Position numbers and translations under genes: made by a program. Of a stretch of DNA of 24,950 nucleotides, positions 10,961 through 23,360 are shown one piece after another (position 1 is the first letter of the stretch; each line of letters begins with the position of its first letter). The notes under the pieces are model-generated. The model was not told the origin of the DNA. It ran no database searches and saw only the letters and a program-made list of their open reading frames with translations. This stretch comes from Saccoglossus kowalevskii (taxonomy: Eukaryota > Hemichordata > Enteropneusta > Harrimaniidae), in NCBI RefSeq assembly GCF_000003605.2, contig NW_003138349.1:16248-41197 (forward strand), read 5' to 3'.

Positions 10961-12400
10961 ATAATCTGTGTTAGTGTTAAAAAATCATTGATCTTTCATT
11001 TCTACATTTACATTGACTACAGCTAATACTGAACGGGGACTATGCATTATCAATGCTTGTTTTTCTGTAATTTTAGTTTCCAAATTCCTCAAGTTTTTAA
11101 TTGTCAACCTCTAATGATAATCATGGAATATGTTGAATTTTAAGTTTAATAAAAGAAAAGACTTTTGTATTATATTATTATAACTACAATTTATATAATT
11201 CGCTCTTGGAAATATGAAATTCTAAAGACAGTTTGAATGTATAGATTTATTATATTTATTTTCAGCTTTGTTTGTACACTGGAACATAGTTATTGTAATT
11301 TTATAAAAAAATCGAAAACAGTTCATGAACGGAGACGGAACCTTTGTGACTGTGTTTATCTCTGTATGCCCACTCCCATCTTGGACATGCCTAGGCCGAT
11401 AAGGACATGCTGGAAATGTAAAAAGAATTCCAGGGAAGTCTCAGCGACACCAACTCTGCATACAATCCATGCTACATGTCTAAAACAATGGATTAACCTT
11501 TTTTAATCTCAGCTTGAAATTACAGATAGGATCTTGGATAAAAACAATAAAATAAATTAAATGCTATATCTCATAACTCGAAACGAGGGGACTTGTGGCT
11601 TCATCTCCATGAATTGGTGCAGGCATTTCAAATTACGTATCAAGGCAACGAACCAATGTCAACACGATTCAATGTTGAAAATTTGAACCAACTTTTGGTT
11701 GAATGTTCACTGGGTCAACTTTTTATTGAATGTTCACCAATAACATTCTCGTGAGCCAATATGAAGAGTTAAAGCCAAAAACCAGCTTTGTCTGGTTTGT
11801 GTTGGAGGCATGGAAATATTGCACAATATATAAGCGCCGACATATTAACGTAGTTTCAGAAGATGCGTTCATGTTCATGATACATGCAAAACAGCACGTT
11901 TTTAACCCTTTAAAAGACATTGGCCTATTTTTTTTTATTTATTTCAGAATTCGAAGACGGCTGATAAACCACGTGACTGTGCAACATCATTTTCTCTGAT
12001 AACAAGATTTGCCCATACATGCTACATCCTGTATATCAAATTAGTTATCACTCATGAGAAATAAACTCCTGTGTGGCTACATTTTTCCAAAAGTTCTAGA
12101 TGGCTTGACGAAAAAACAACAAAAGTAAAAGTACTTAAACAAAGAAAATGGGGTTAACGTGGATCTTCATAATGGCGGATTGGTAACATCTAAGTTATGA
12201 AATTAATTTATAAATAAATTTTTTTGTGAATTATGCTTGTCGAAATGTTTCCCAAAGTTAATGGAGAAGTGAGAGGAAAGTAAATCTTCACAATTTAAAT
12301 GATATTCAAAATCCTTAAAGTTTAATATATATGTTAATGAGGTATAGCAAATGTTTGTTTATTTGCAAATAACACAAGGATTGTCACGACAATACACCTG
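10961..12400. other. No gene recognised; a 26-bp imperfect tandem pair at 11690–11738
   Basis: The only repeat noted is two near-copies of CAACTTTTGGTTGAATGTTCAC (11690s and 11716–11738). A plus-strand frame at 11237–11506 has several Cys but no recognisable zinc-finger spacing or splice context, and I do not call it a gene. Confidence 0.35.
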
Positions 12401-12419
12401 GTCAGTTTTGTGATGTTTA

Positions 12420-12475
12420 TTCCAACGTTTTGTCCTAGAAATAGGGCTTCTTCAAGAAAACTCTGTTGGGATACC
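12420..12475. repeat. Short inverted structure resembling a retroelement terminus
   Basis: TCCTAGAAATAGGGCTTCTTC contains a small stem (CCTA/TAGG) next to a CTTCTTCA stretch and follows CCAACGTTTTG. Similar blocks occur near the ends of Penelope-like and other invertebrate retroelements as I remember them. No coding part is present, so this is only a possible relic. Confidence 0.25.
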
Positions 12476-12571
12476 GTGAGATGTAAATTGCCAATTGATC
12501 AGATGTGGAAAGCGATGCTGTAATGTCAACAGCACCTACACGCATTCACAGGATGTTTATTGCTAATCCCC

Positions 12572-12853
12572 ACTAAAACTAGAAGCGTTTCGAAACCGGT
12601 GACTAAAAGGGGTACTGTATCCTTTAGATACATCTTTTATACATCTTTCCAACCCTTCAACAATGCAAGTTAAAATGCTGGCATATCAAGCGTAAAATTG
12701 GGACTGCAAACTATCGAAATGTATTGAGCAGTAAACTTGTTGACGTCAAGAAAGTCGTTAAATCGACGCAACTCACTTGTTAAAACTAAAACTAGAAGCG
12801 TTTCGAAACCGGTGACTAAAAGGGGTACTGTATCCTTTAGATACATCTTTTAT
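12572..12853. repeat. 213-bp partial tandem duplication with exact 69-bp repeat
   Basis: The 69 bases at 12572–12640 recur without a mismatch at 12785–12853. The unit therefore spans 213 bases with one full and one partial copy. Each 69-mer contains a perfect 10-bp palindrome (GTTTCGAAAC) and a hairpin TGTATC–CTTTA–GATACA. No open reading frame of note lies within. Exact identity in otherwise diverged surroundings points to recent duplication or a terminal-repeat structure of a mobile element. Confidence 0.75.
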
Positions 12854-12859
12854 TGTGAA

Positions 12860-14740
12860 TAGTCATAAATTTCAATAATAATTTGATCATGCGATAGTTT
12901 ATTTTGATGATCATAGATATGTTAATAAGTATGCGTGTGACGTCTCTATCTTGATATTTATTCCTATCTGATTGTGTTGATATGACAATAACCCTTGGTA
13001 CAGTTATTATAACTACCAGTCTAATACAAAACAACAGTGAACATCATGAGTGTCATTATTTGAAGTCCGCCTGTATGGAATTGCCACATGGAAATAATAA
13101 ACGACTGGTTTAATGTTTTGGACAAGATCATTACAATGCGATTGGCTCATGTGACTTCGTGTTAATAACTACAAATATCTATAAAAAGCTTCGCTTGTCG
13201 CGAAATATACAAATTGTGTCGGATGAGTTTGGGCTGCAATAGGAACTCTGCCTACAAGTAAATCATTACACTCAATTAAATTACGTCAGTAGAGTACATG
13301 CGCATTTATTCCAGAGAAAAAAGATGCAATCTCGATGAGGGGAATAAATTAATCATTGATAACCTCATGCGGCGATAAGAAGTTGAATATATATTATGTG
13401 CGTTTTTTCAAGGTTAATAGTCATGTTTTGGTCAAGTACATACATTCGTACCAGGTAAATGTTATAAGGTTTTACCTATGACTTAGTTGGGAGTATGTCT
13501 GTGATTAATTTGTCATAATTTGCGCATGAATAAAAGTATGAGAAAACAATATTTGTAGTAATCGGAATGAACAAAAACGACAATAGAAAAATTTATCGTC
13601 AGGCAATTCCTCAGGAAAACAACGATATATCACATACACCGTCGTCTTTGCCTCGATCTAAGCTTTAATATGATGTATATGTTCTTATATTATAATAATT
13701 ACTATTTTTTTAATTCGGAAATGAATGGCATGTAAAATAATTATTTCATGGCCTTAGAGTTATTTCCATAAATATAATAGCGCTGTTGGAAAAATCATCC
13801 CGTGGAAATGTAGATTAAATAATTCCAATAGTTGTACAAGAACCTTGGGAGATACATACAAATCTGTGTAATTAAAGCACTAGAAAGTCGTACATTGATT
13901 AAAGATTTTCGCATTTCCACAAATATACGATTTTTTTTTATTCAACATACAAGTCTAGCAAAATTACAATTATAACATTTATAGACATTTCCTGCAAGAA
14001 AGCCAATGTTATTCTACATTTTGAATATAATATATAATTCTACTCATCGTAATGTTGTAAGGGGCATAAACATAATTCTATAGGATGGAGCTTATATCAC
14101 TGGAAATGAATTGCTTATATATATTTGGGAGTTATTATTCAAATAACATTGGCACCAAAGCCAAACATTGCCCTATGTTTCAATTATCTCTTCGACACAG
14201 TTATTTATGTACCACAAAATGTAAATATTATGTATAATACGATTCCCCTTCTATCCTGAAACTTGTATATCCGACGAAGTATTCGTTTGAGGCAGGTTGA
14301 GTCTTTTATTTATCCATTCAGATTATTTTCAAAAAGGTTCAGATTGTTATGTCTAATACACAAACTAGTTGAGGTTGACAGGGGTCAATACATATAGCCC
14401 TCACATATTTATGGGAATCAAATGCTTGCGCTGTGTAAGGTATATTAATTGTGCAGTGATCGCTATAAAACTAGTAAGACAATATATTCGTCACAGTGTT
14501 GTTGAAGATAATATTGCATGTTCGAACACATTTCCTGACATAAAATTGAGTAACTAACATTATCTATTTTTCACAAAATAATATACAATCGTCAAATTAA
14601 CATGATTTGTTGCTGAAACACTATAATTTAAATCTAAAGAACCCAATACATGGAAAATGCATCAATTTACACAAATAACATGAACAGTCACCTCAGTTAT
14701 ACTAAAATGCAGTTTAACACTGACTGCAGATGTTTCATGT
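12860..14740. other. AT-rich stretch downstream of the transporter gene
   Basis: No coding exon recognised. A minus-strand AATAAA (complement of 14305–14310), about 440 bases past the transporter stop codon, is a candidate polyadenylation signal. The part from about 14305 to 14748 is thus probably 3' UTR of that gene. Confidence 0.35.
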
Positions 14741-14748
14741 TATGTTAG

Positions 14749-17700
14749 TTACACATATGTATTCGCCACACGTACATAATCTCTATACCCATGCATCACT
14801 ATGGCACCTTCATCTTGATGCGTATTTTCCTAAACGAGAATAAGGAATGAATAACAACAAATATACAGAAATGTTAATATACATTTAATATACATTGTTG
14901 TCGGATGCAAAAATAAATATTTTTTGGGAATATATTTGGTAAATATGACGTTGCTGTAAAATGGGTTGTTTTTATTCCTATCAAATGTGTATATTATTTC
15001 TGTTATGCAATGTATTTTGTTCTGTTGTTTACCCTTTGGCATTTACTATTGCAGTATTAGATTTTAATGGACACTTCCTAAAAATGGTAGCTATATCAAT
15101 AACACGTTACTTACCTCTGTATGTCTGGTTATTGGTGGGCAACAGAATGATGGACAACAATCACAATACTTGGTGTAGAGCGAAGATAGAAGACGCGGTT
15201 CTACGTCTTTTGGCCGTGTGTATCCTGCAATGTAATCAATACGAAATGCATTTGTCGTGTACAGAATATAGAAATGTAATACCGACTGATTGAGTGATTT
15301 TATCATTAATTCCAGGCATGTGCAAAATATGTGTCGACTATGACTGAATTATTGCCGACGGTTCGAAATAAAAAGCACGATTTTCCTTGTGTTAAAATGT
15401 ACACTAAAATTGATTTGGTAAGTAGTGAATAAATTGTAGCGTGTCAAGATTGATTGTAGAAACCGTTGTTATTCGTAGTTTGAATAGTGTTGTGCATGTG
15501 CTATACATTCCTCCACAATGTACCACATAATACATTGACAATCCAATATTATCACCTGTCAAAAAGCTTACAAGAAGTCCAACAACCAGCACTGCTGATG
15601 TTCCCAACAATCCATACCACAGATAGGATATTTTCATGAAATCTTTAAATCCATATGATCTGCATAGATATAACACAACATTAAATATTCAATTCACCAA
15701 TGATTCGTTGTTGTCATTCGCTGTTTATTATATGAAGCTTAAACATTTACAGATTCTCCAACACTGTTCAGGATATGTTGGTATACCAGGAATCTTCAAT
15801 AATAATAGTGATCACAACGTAACAACTAAACTTACTCAGTCTGTGGGATCGTTGCTAATGTACTAAAATTGCCATAGATGGTGTCAGTCTCCACCAGTTC
15901 TGTTGTGTACGCCAGAGTTACATTTGCCACCGTGGCGTTGGACTCGATACAACCAGCAATGGACATCGGCAGAGGTTGGGGACGATACTTATAGAATAAG
16001 TTGCCAACGAAGATCATTGCACTGACACCTAATCCTGACATTAATCCAATGAAAGCCCCCTAGTGGAGGATAACAAATACATGAAATTTGAATTGTTCAT
16101 GATAATTTAATTGTATAACACAATTGTTTATTTGGTGAACATTTGATTCGTATACGGAATTTAAAACTTGCCTTAGAATTAGCACACGGAAAAAATAGTC
16201 CAAGGGTGAATACACCAAGAACAGGCGCAAGTAATAATCCAGATAACCCAATTGATAATACTACCAATGTACCAAATTGTGAAACAAGAAAGACAAACGC
16301 AATAGCCAAAAAGCCGTATACAGTAGCTGTAAATATAATTTAGTTAGTGCATGTATTTAATGTGTAGAGAATAATATATAAAACACTTTTTACTTGTATT
16401 ATTGTGGTGCAACTGTTTTGAACTAAATACATTGCGGAAATATTTATATATATAGCACTGTATGTTGAGAAATAAGGGGCCAAGCACACTCGAAAGAGTT
16501 TTCTAATTTACCAAAATTTGACAATAAAAATTACTGTAGAGAACGTGTATATTCATCTAATGTATATCACATACCAAGGATCTTCAGAATAAGTGTAGCT
16601 TTTTTATCAGAAAGCTTTGTTACATAAGATGACATTTTCATTAAGTCTTCGAAAGTCACAGCTGCCAGCGAATTTAGCCCAGAGGAGAGTGTGCTGTTTA
16701 TTAAGACAAATGAAGAAATTGTCACGTTTCAGTCTTATTTATTAGCAGATTCTTATATACAGACTTCAAGCCGTAATACATACACGGAAGAACATGATTA
16801 ATACAGAATAACAAGTAAATGGTATAATATCATTATTTTGTATTCATTGTTCACCCATTATAAGCCTACATTGAACGTTTTGATAGTAGCGAGTGATGTG
16901 AATGTTAATACGTAATGACTAACCTCAATGCCCCACTGAATGTTGCAGCTATGAAGAGTCCAGCTATTCCAGGAACATGTTTAAAGTGCTCAACCACGAA
17001 ATACGGCATCAACTGCAACAGTAAATTTAGTGAAGCATATAGTTTTAAATACATATTTAATACTTCGTGTATATCTATATGTCTGCTTGTGTTTTTATCA
17101 CTGTTCAGCTTCGAATACAACACAAAACATATTTCTTACATGTTAGGTTTTGTTGCTGGTAATGTTAACAAAATTATCTGCATTCCAGGCGCCATCAGAA
17201 CCAGAACGTTTTGGTAAAGTTGACGGAGTGTAAAAACAGAATATTTGTACGATTATTGATATACTTCTACCATGAACTCACCTGGTCAGGGCTTGATATT
17301 TTACCTTCCGCCAATGGCGAACAAGTGGCATACACTGCATAAATAATTATAGCGGCGAATGCGAGAATAACAATATTAAGTTCAGTGAAGAATAGATGGA
17401 GATACATAGCTCTGAGAAATACAACAATACATTTTATTAACACTTCGACTTATGCACGATATTTGCTGTGTTATTTCCCAGGCACCTAGTCATAAAACCT
17501 GGATGCAAATAAAAATTTGCTAATATGGTATAGAGATTGAAACTTTGTGAATCATTCTCGGCTCATGAAGGTATGAAGAAAATATACAGTTGCTGTATTG
17601 AAGACAAACTCATATAGGAGATCTACAGATTTTCAATAACAAAACTTACTTTATCCCATCTCTTGCATTTTTACAGCTATTGAATCTCTGTGCTGTTTGT

Positions 17701-20343
17701 TGACTGACCATTCCTGGCATCGCATTAAAAATAAATCCTATTGTAAGCGACCATATTGTATTTCTGATCGTTGGATCGATGTCAGTGCTGTAATAAATTA
17801 TTGTAAATATCCACAACCTGTATCTACTTAGGCAGGTTTCTACACCATACAAACACTATGTACCCCCACCCTAGACGAATTTACAATGTCCAGTATCATA
17901 CTTACACCTACTTACATTAAAAATTCCACCCGCCCACCATCTTCTGCTATTCGCCAAGCATTCTGGATTCCTTCCAAAATGATTGTTCCTTTAATGATGA
18001 CAGCTAACAATCCGGCATATACGATAATAGATTGAAATACATCGGTCCATACCACAGCTTTCATACCTCCCTGCACAGGGCGAAACAGTTAATAATGACT
18101 TTTTTGTGTATTTCATGTGATGACGCAATTGATACGAAAACTATGCATCATATGCTATTTATCACGTAATTGTATATGGTTATTACCTTATATATTCATT
18201 AACTTTTACGCTCTTTACCTTATATATAATATAGACTTTTAATAATCTCGTTAAATATGTAAAGTTTATACTTACTATAGCTGTGTAGAAAGTACATACG
18301 ATTCCAAAAGTGAGAGTTGAGCTGAATACATTCAAACCAGATACAGCGCTCAGCGCAAGAGACGGAGCATATATAACAATTCCAAGGTACAACACCTAAT
18401 TATTAATAAATATAAACCATCTTTATTTATTCATATAATATGCATCGGTGATGAATGAAAATAGATTTTATGAGATTGTCGGTATTCTTAGTAGTGTCTG
18501 GCCAATCACAAGATTAAACTTATGAATGCAGTTATCAAAAGAGTTGTATAGTTGCAAACACAGTTTAAACCCCATGTCTTTCTGCCTTACCTTGTATATA
18601 ATGTATATCAATGTACAGATTATTCGTGTTGGTTTAGAGAAACGTAATTCCAAGTACTGAAAAAGAAGAAGTGGATAGAGAATTATGTTTTATTCAGTTG
18701 TGTTTATTGATGTAGCATATGCTATGTGCATGTTTTTATTTTTCACAGATTTAACAATTAAGCATCTATTTAACACAGTATTCTATTGTAATGTATTTTT
18801 TCTTGAAATCCAACAATTGTTCTGCAATATTTTGTGTTTTTTATACGTTGTAGCATAAAGTTGTATATTCGCTCGATAATAGTGAATAGTTTAGTAAACG
18901 AATACTTTTATTCATGTCTATAAATTACATACAGGAGCAAGAATGATTTCAGTAAGAGAATAAAAATGTTGTGGCAATCTTTATGTTTTGTAGATTCTTG
19001 TATTTTTATTCACTGGGTGTAAATAGCATTGTGCTTAATAACTACTCGTCACACTAATTATTGTGCTGGCTGTGATATATTTTGTATATGAAACTTTAGC
19101 AAACAAAAGCACGCGACACGACACTTGACTTTAAAGATATTGTACAGCTGGTTTTAATTAAAGTTGTACATATATGTGTTATAATTGTAATATAAGTGAC
19201 AATGACACTGTTCCCACAAAATGGTTGATGACCATATATACATATACATTTTACTATAATATTATTATAATGGTGTGAGGATCAATTGGTTGTGTTGTAA
19301 TTAGAATAGTCGGCTACGCAAACCAAAAGTGTTCAATTTATTTAATACGTAATGGTACAATTACAAAATTTTGAATTCTTTCGATAGGGAATGAATGTGG
19401 ATAAGTCAATGTATCTTTTCAAATACAGTAACCTAAGGGTACTCATTTATTTATACTCAGAAACTACAGTATAAACACATCCTGTTCTTGTATGTACACA
19501 TGAAGCTGTGTATTGACTGTGTATTAAAGTGGATAGTGGAGCATGTATTAGAATGTATAAGTATTTATGCTTCAAATAAACTATAAACTGTGTATAAACA
19601 GCTTTCCAAGCAGAGTGGAAGTTCGTTTTGACTTGTAGGGAATTCATCTTACAACACATAAACTATGACACCACAGACATTATATGATATCCTACTTTTT
19701 AGTGGTGAATTTATACTTACGGGTGTTGTAATGTCATGTGTTTAGTGTGTGCAAATTTTAGAACATCGTTTTGTTTAAGAATGTCACTGTTTGATGCACT
19801 AATATACGAGAACAAAATAATTACTGTTCTCACTTTTTACAAATTCAAACTCATCATGTGTGTCATATTGTTCAAAAATATATATCAAGGTTTGTACCCG
19901 ATAAGAAATTATGTACATTTCGGTCAAAATTATACAAGCAATTTTAGAAAACGAATATGCCAGCCATGTTTTGCCATAGATACAAAAGTATAGCACGTTA
20001 CCTCGTATATACTAGTTAATCCCAAGTTATAAAACACTGGCAGATACAGGTGTGCAGAACAAGGTATCATTATCAGAAAAACTACAAATATCCAAACAAA
20101 CATTGTAGTATACATATATATTTCAGCGACGGTACCCAGTAAAGCGATTGCCGACGTAGTGCTCGCCATGATAGAAACACCAACAGGGATAAAATTCATT
20201 TGTCGACCAGCAACTAGATACGTCTGAGTAGTCCGTTGTTTATTTCCCGTACAGCCGTGGTAAATGCCTATAGCAACCGATGCCAACAACATAAGACCAA
20301 GGATGACGTAATCCACGATAGCCAATTGTACTTTCTCAGACAT
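14749..20343 (-). CDS. Sodium-coupled monocarboxylate transporter (SLC5 family, SMCT/SLC5A8-like), 13 coding exons
   Basis: Coding exons: 20343–20002, 18656–18591, 18395–18276, 18070–17916, 17787–17650, 17411–17282, 17012–16924, 16693–16575, 16326–16172, 16059–15836, 15659–15556, 15224–15115, 14829–14749. Phases match at every junction and give 610 residues plus TAA, the length I recall for human SLC5A8. SMCT proteins couple Na+ to uptake of lactate, pyruvate, short-chain fatty acids and related anions across the plasma membrane by a LeuT-type fold with about 13 helices. Diagnostic stretches in order: [14 protein letters not shown] (TM1), [59 protein letters not shown], then [23 protein letters not shown]. 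The Ser/Thr cluster S347–S351 sits where the Na2 site lies in SLC5 proteins. Then [20 protein letters not shown], and [18 protein letters not shown] (last helix). The end VANTYV fits a class I PDZ ligand. ATG 20343 precedes TM1 by about 10 residues. The last exon (26 codons) rests only on splice fit. SLC5A12 or SLC5A5/6-like paralogy cannot be excluded. Confidence 0.95.
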
Positions 20344-20354
20344 TATTGAAAGTC
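20344..20354 (-). other. 5' UTR remnant behind a splice acceptor, upstream of the transporter ATG
   Basis: On the minus strand a strong acceptor (ttttaatatttctccag) ends 11 bases before the start codon. This implies that the 5' UTR is split and that the promoter lies farther right, possibly at the CpG-rich islet near 22.0 kb. Confidence 0.55.
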
Positions 20355-20760
20355 CTGGAGAAATATTAAAATGTAACTCATTTAGATGTTATGAACGGAT
20401 CCACATATCAGGTAATTTTACTTGTATCTGACTTCTGACTTCTGACCCAACCCTAATGCCTTCAGTGCTAACACTTTGGAACAAACTAAAGTTCCCAATT
20501 AGGGCACCTCCGTGTATGTTTATGTGGAGGACGTTGGTTGACGTCTCGGGGTACGTTGAACAATATGATTGTTAATGAACTGGATACATTCTGTATAACT
20601 TATTAAAACACAACAGACGTCATGCATTGTGTTGCATTCCTGTAAACACTTTACTGCCTACAACATTGCTCACTTTGTCATAGAATAAAGATGAACCCTG
20701 TAGTTTTCACTTAGTTATTTCCGAGACCATGGGACAGGCTACGCTATCGTGTACCCCCCC

Positions 20761-20970
20761 CCCTACAACTCCACCAGACCACATTTTTTAACCATTCAGG
20801 TCTACTCAATATGAAATCAAGTGATAACAGTGTTTATTTTGCACATATTTTTGATGGTGCCCCCGAAAAGTATATTTCTGCTATTGTCACCACACAAAAT
20901 CCAAAGCATATTACCATGACTACTATAATCTATATATAAGTAGCAAGAATAGCAATTGTTGGTAAAATTG
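20761..20970 (-). repeat. Dispersed repeat, copy A (inverted relative to copy B at 24.2 kb)
   Basis: Its reverse complement aligns along its length with 24204–24438, sharing runs such as TTTTACCAACAATTGCTATT, ACTTTTCGGGGG, TTGATTTCATATTGAGTAGA and AAAAAATGTGGT. By eye about 80% of aligned positions agree. Weaker similarity continues to about 21030. No coding capacity recognised. Confidence 0.8.
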
Positions 20971-21467
20971 AAGAAGAATTTTACGTTTTATGTAAAAACT
21001 TGCGTAACGGTGGCCATATTGAATATTTAATGAGCAATATATTATCATGTGTAATACATGTAATTATAGATTTGTTTGGCCAAGGAATTCATTTATAAGG
21101 TCAAAAATTCAACTGACAATATGAGAATATTGGTTTCAGGAAACGGAAGTACCTCTCATATATACATATCCATTATTCATAAAGATAATCTATGTTTTGG
21201 AACCACATATCCATACACACAATTACAAGTAATTCACTCGAGTTCCCAACTCCACACTGGTTGCTGTATTTTTCTTACACACGCCACGACTTGACACTCT
21301 TTTATAAATTCAGGTAGCAAGTATACGGCTAGGAAATGCACAATACGTTTTTTACTGAAAGCCAATGTGCACGACATTTAAATGTTTTAAATGCAAATCT
21401 TCTGGTATTTATTGTTAAAGCAAACTCATTAGTGAGCAGGTAAACCTATTTTATTTATGTTTTATGT

Positions 21468-21679
21468 CTCTGGCGTATTATATTTGTATTCTTATACTAA
21501 TATATTTTTGTTGAATACTACTCTGGTGTAGTATATTTGTATTCTTATACTAATATATTTTTGTTGAATACTACTCTGGCGTAGTATATTTGTATTCTTA
21601 TACTAATATATTTTTGTTGAATACTACTCTGGCGTAGTATATTTGTATTCTTATACTAATATATTTTTGTTGAATACTA
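21468..21679. repeat. Tandem array, 4 copies of a 53-bp unit
   Basis: Four consecutive 53-base units start at 21468, 21521, 21574 and 21627. The 40-base core starting TATTTGTATTC is the same in all four; only the 13-base linker (CTCTGGCGTAGTA) varies by single bases. Cores plus flanks are bounded by the inverted heptamers GTAGTAT and ATACTAC, so each could fold into a hairpin. The array lies in non-coding DNA. Confidence 0.92.
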
Positions 21680-21719
21680 AGCAAATACCGATACAGGGTT
21701 GGTATGAAAATGACTTAGG

Positions 21720-22080
21720 TCAACTATCCTCGGGGGCTGACATCCGGGCATTTTCTACCGCCTGGCAACACTCGCGGTGAAAACAAAGACCCAAAACCCG
21801 TAGAAAACGGTACTTTGCGGTGGTTGTTGAGAGTCCCCTGAACAGTGTAACAAGATTAACCCTACGTGTGTAACATATATGAATTTGGTTGTTCAGGATT
21901 ACTTCAAAGTTGAGTTCGTGTTGTTTTCTCGAGTTTTCACCGGCTCCACCGGCGTTCCTCGGCAGCGCGCACAAAGCCCATACAAATACGTGGTACAGTG
22001 GTGCGCGTCTTAGCAACGTAGAACGTCCGTGACGTAGCTCCGCCCCGAGGATACAAGCAGCTCCGCCAACTTTCGCCAAA
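21720..22080. promoter_or_regulatory. CpG-rich promoter-like islet
   Basis: About 360 bases with visibly higher GC and CpG than the AT-rich surroundings. It includes a CRE-like TGACGTAG (22030–22037) followed by a GC box CCGCCCC (22040–22046). It lies about 1.4–1.7 kb upstream of the transporter start on that gene's coding strand and so could be its promoter and first untranslated exon. A 119-codon minus-strand frame fills it but resembles no protein I know; high GC makes chance frames likely. It could instead be an inserted element. Confidence 0.35.
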
Positions 22081-22089
22081 GTGATTAAA

Positions 22090-23360
22090 GCAATAGATTA
22101 AATTCAGGTTAATATTATCTGCTTAGCAAAGCGCAATTATTTCTTTCCCCAACCTTATTCCCATCTACCGATTATAATTCAAAATATAGATGGAAATCTA
22201 TATAAATACTAAAGTACTGTGTTTGGTTTAATAATTCAAATGTTAATAAAAATTTGTGGTAAAAGATTGGTTTCATCATCTGGTATTATTTACTATTGCA
22301 CATATTTGGTTTACTGTGATGCTTTAAAAGAATGCTGTGATTTATAATAATTTATGTTTATCAATTAACAACTAATATATTGTCACAGAACATAAGCGCA
22401 CATCATGAACATGAAATCTTAAAATCAAACTGCACCAGTTTATACTATCAATTGATTTCTATTTTAATATTGGTAACCATTATTGACAATGTCTTGAGTA
22501 ATTAAATATCACCTATACTGTGTCTACTGATTCCCATGGTCAACCGTTACTTTAGAACAAATCCAATTTGAGGCGAATTTACTTATCCTAAGAGTAGTAA
22601 CCGTCATGGTACACGAAGTTTTTTTTTGTTTTCTCATTATCTAACAATATATGTATACATGCATGGTGTAATACTTATTTTATTTTTAATTTAATTTCAA
22701 CAGTTATAAAATGTTATTCATTCTTGGTTATTCAGGTGAATGGTTTACTAAGATAGACAAGCTCTAATATAAGCTCAATTTTAAACGAGGTACAATTTGT
22801 CATAGTTGTTTAAGTCATGTGACCCAGGTAAATCAATGTTATTGCATGATTTGCTACTCATTTGAATAACCGACATGTTATAGCGAAATTGAACAGCTTG
22901 AATGATTATGTTCAAATGTGAATAATATTGATCATACGCAGCAATGGTCGTTCTTGAACCGTGGTTGTACGAAAGCTATTTATTGTAAATTTATTGTAAT
23001 TCTAAAAATCAGGATCTTACTTGATAAAGCAAATGATTGGTTTAATTACTTACCACCGTTAAACAAGCAAATATTTGTTGAATAGTGTTTAACCTGTCAT
23101 TCAATTTCACACTAAATGGGCAGATATTCCAAAGATTTGTGGTTAATTGGGCACTTCTACTTCGTCGTCAGTAAAAGAGTGATCACAAATGTCTTTCGGA
23201 ATTTTATTGTTTTTATTGTGAACTTTTATAATTAATTTTCAGTTGCAGCGAGCTCATTGAGTGATAAAACAGTGCTGAATGTATGCTAATTAACATGGAG
23301 ACAACATTTGTATTGCATGCTTTGTCATTTGCTCATGAATAATTCAATACATAATATTTG
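22090..23360. other. AT-rich stretch without recognised features
   Basis: No exon, RNA gene or clear repeat was recognised on either strand; only short AT-rich frames occur. Confidence 0.4.

Noticed and set aside
11237-11506. 89-codon plus-strand Cys-containing frame
   Set aside because: The Cys and His spacing (for example CWKCKK, then HATC) resembles part of a RING finger only superficially; no complete set of ligands or exon boundaries.
14961-15293. 110-codon plus-strand frame
   Set aside because: It lies antisense over a transporter exon and intron with no recognisable motif; a shadow frame.
17125-17215. Minus-strand reading that looks like a transporter helix ([12 protein letters not shown])
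   Set aside because: The exon ending SSPDQ at 17282 joins LMPYFVV at 17012 in phase and as expected from the family. This stretch lies in the intron and would break the frame.
21720-22079. 119-codon minus-strand frame
   Set aside because: The composition is that of a CpG-rich islet. The translation has no domain, helix pattern or splice context that supports a protein.
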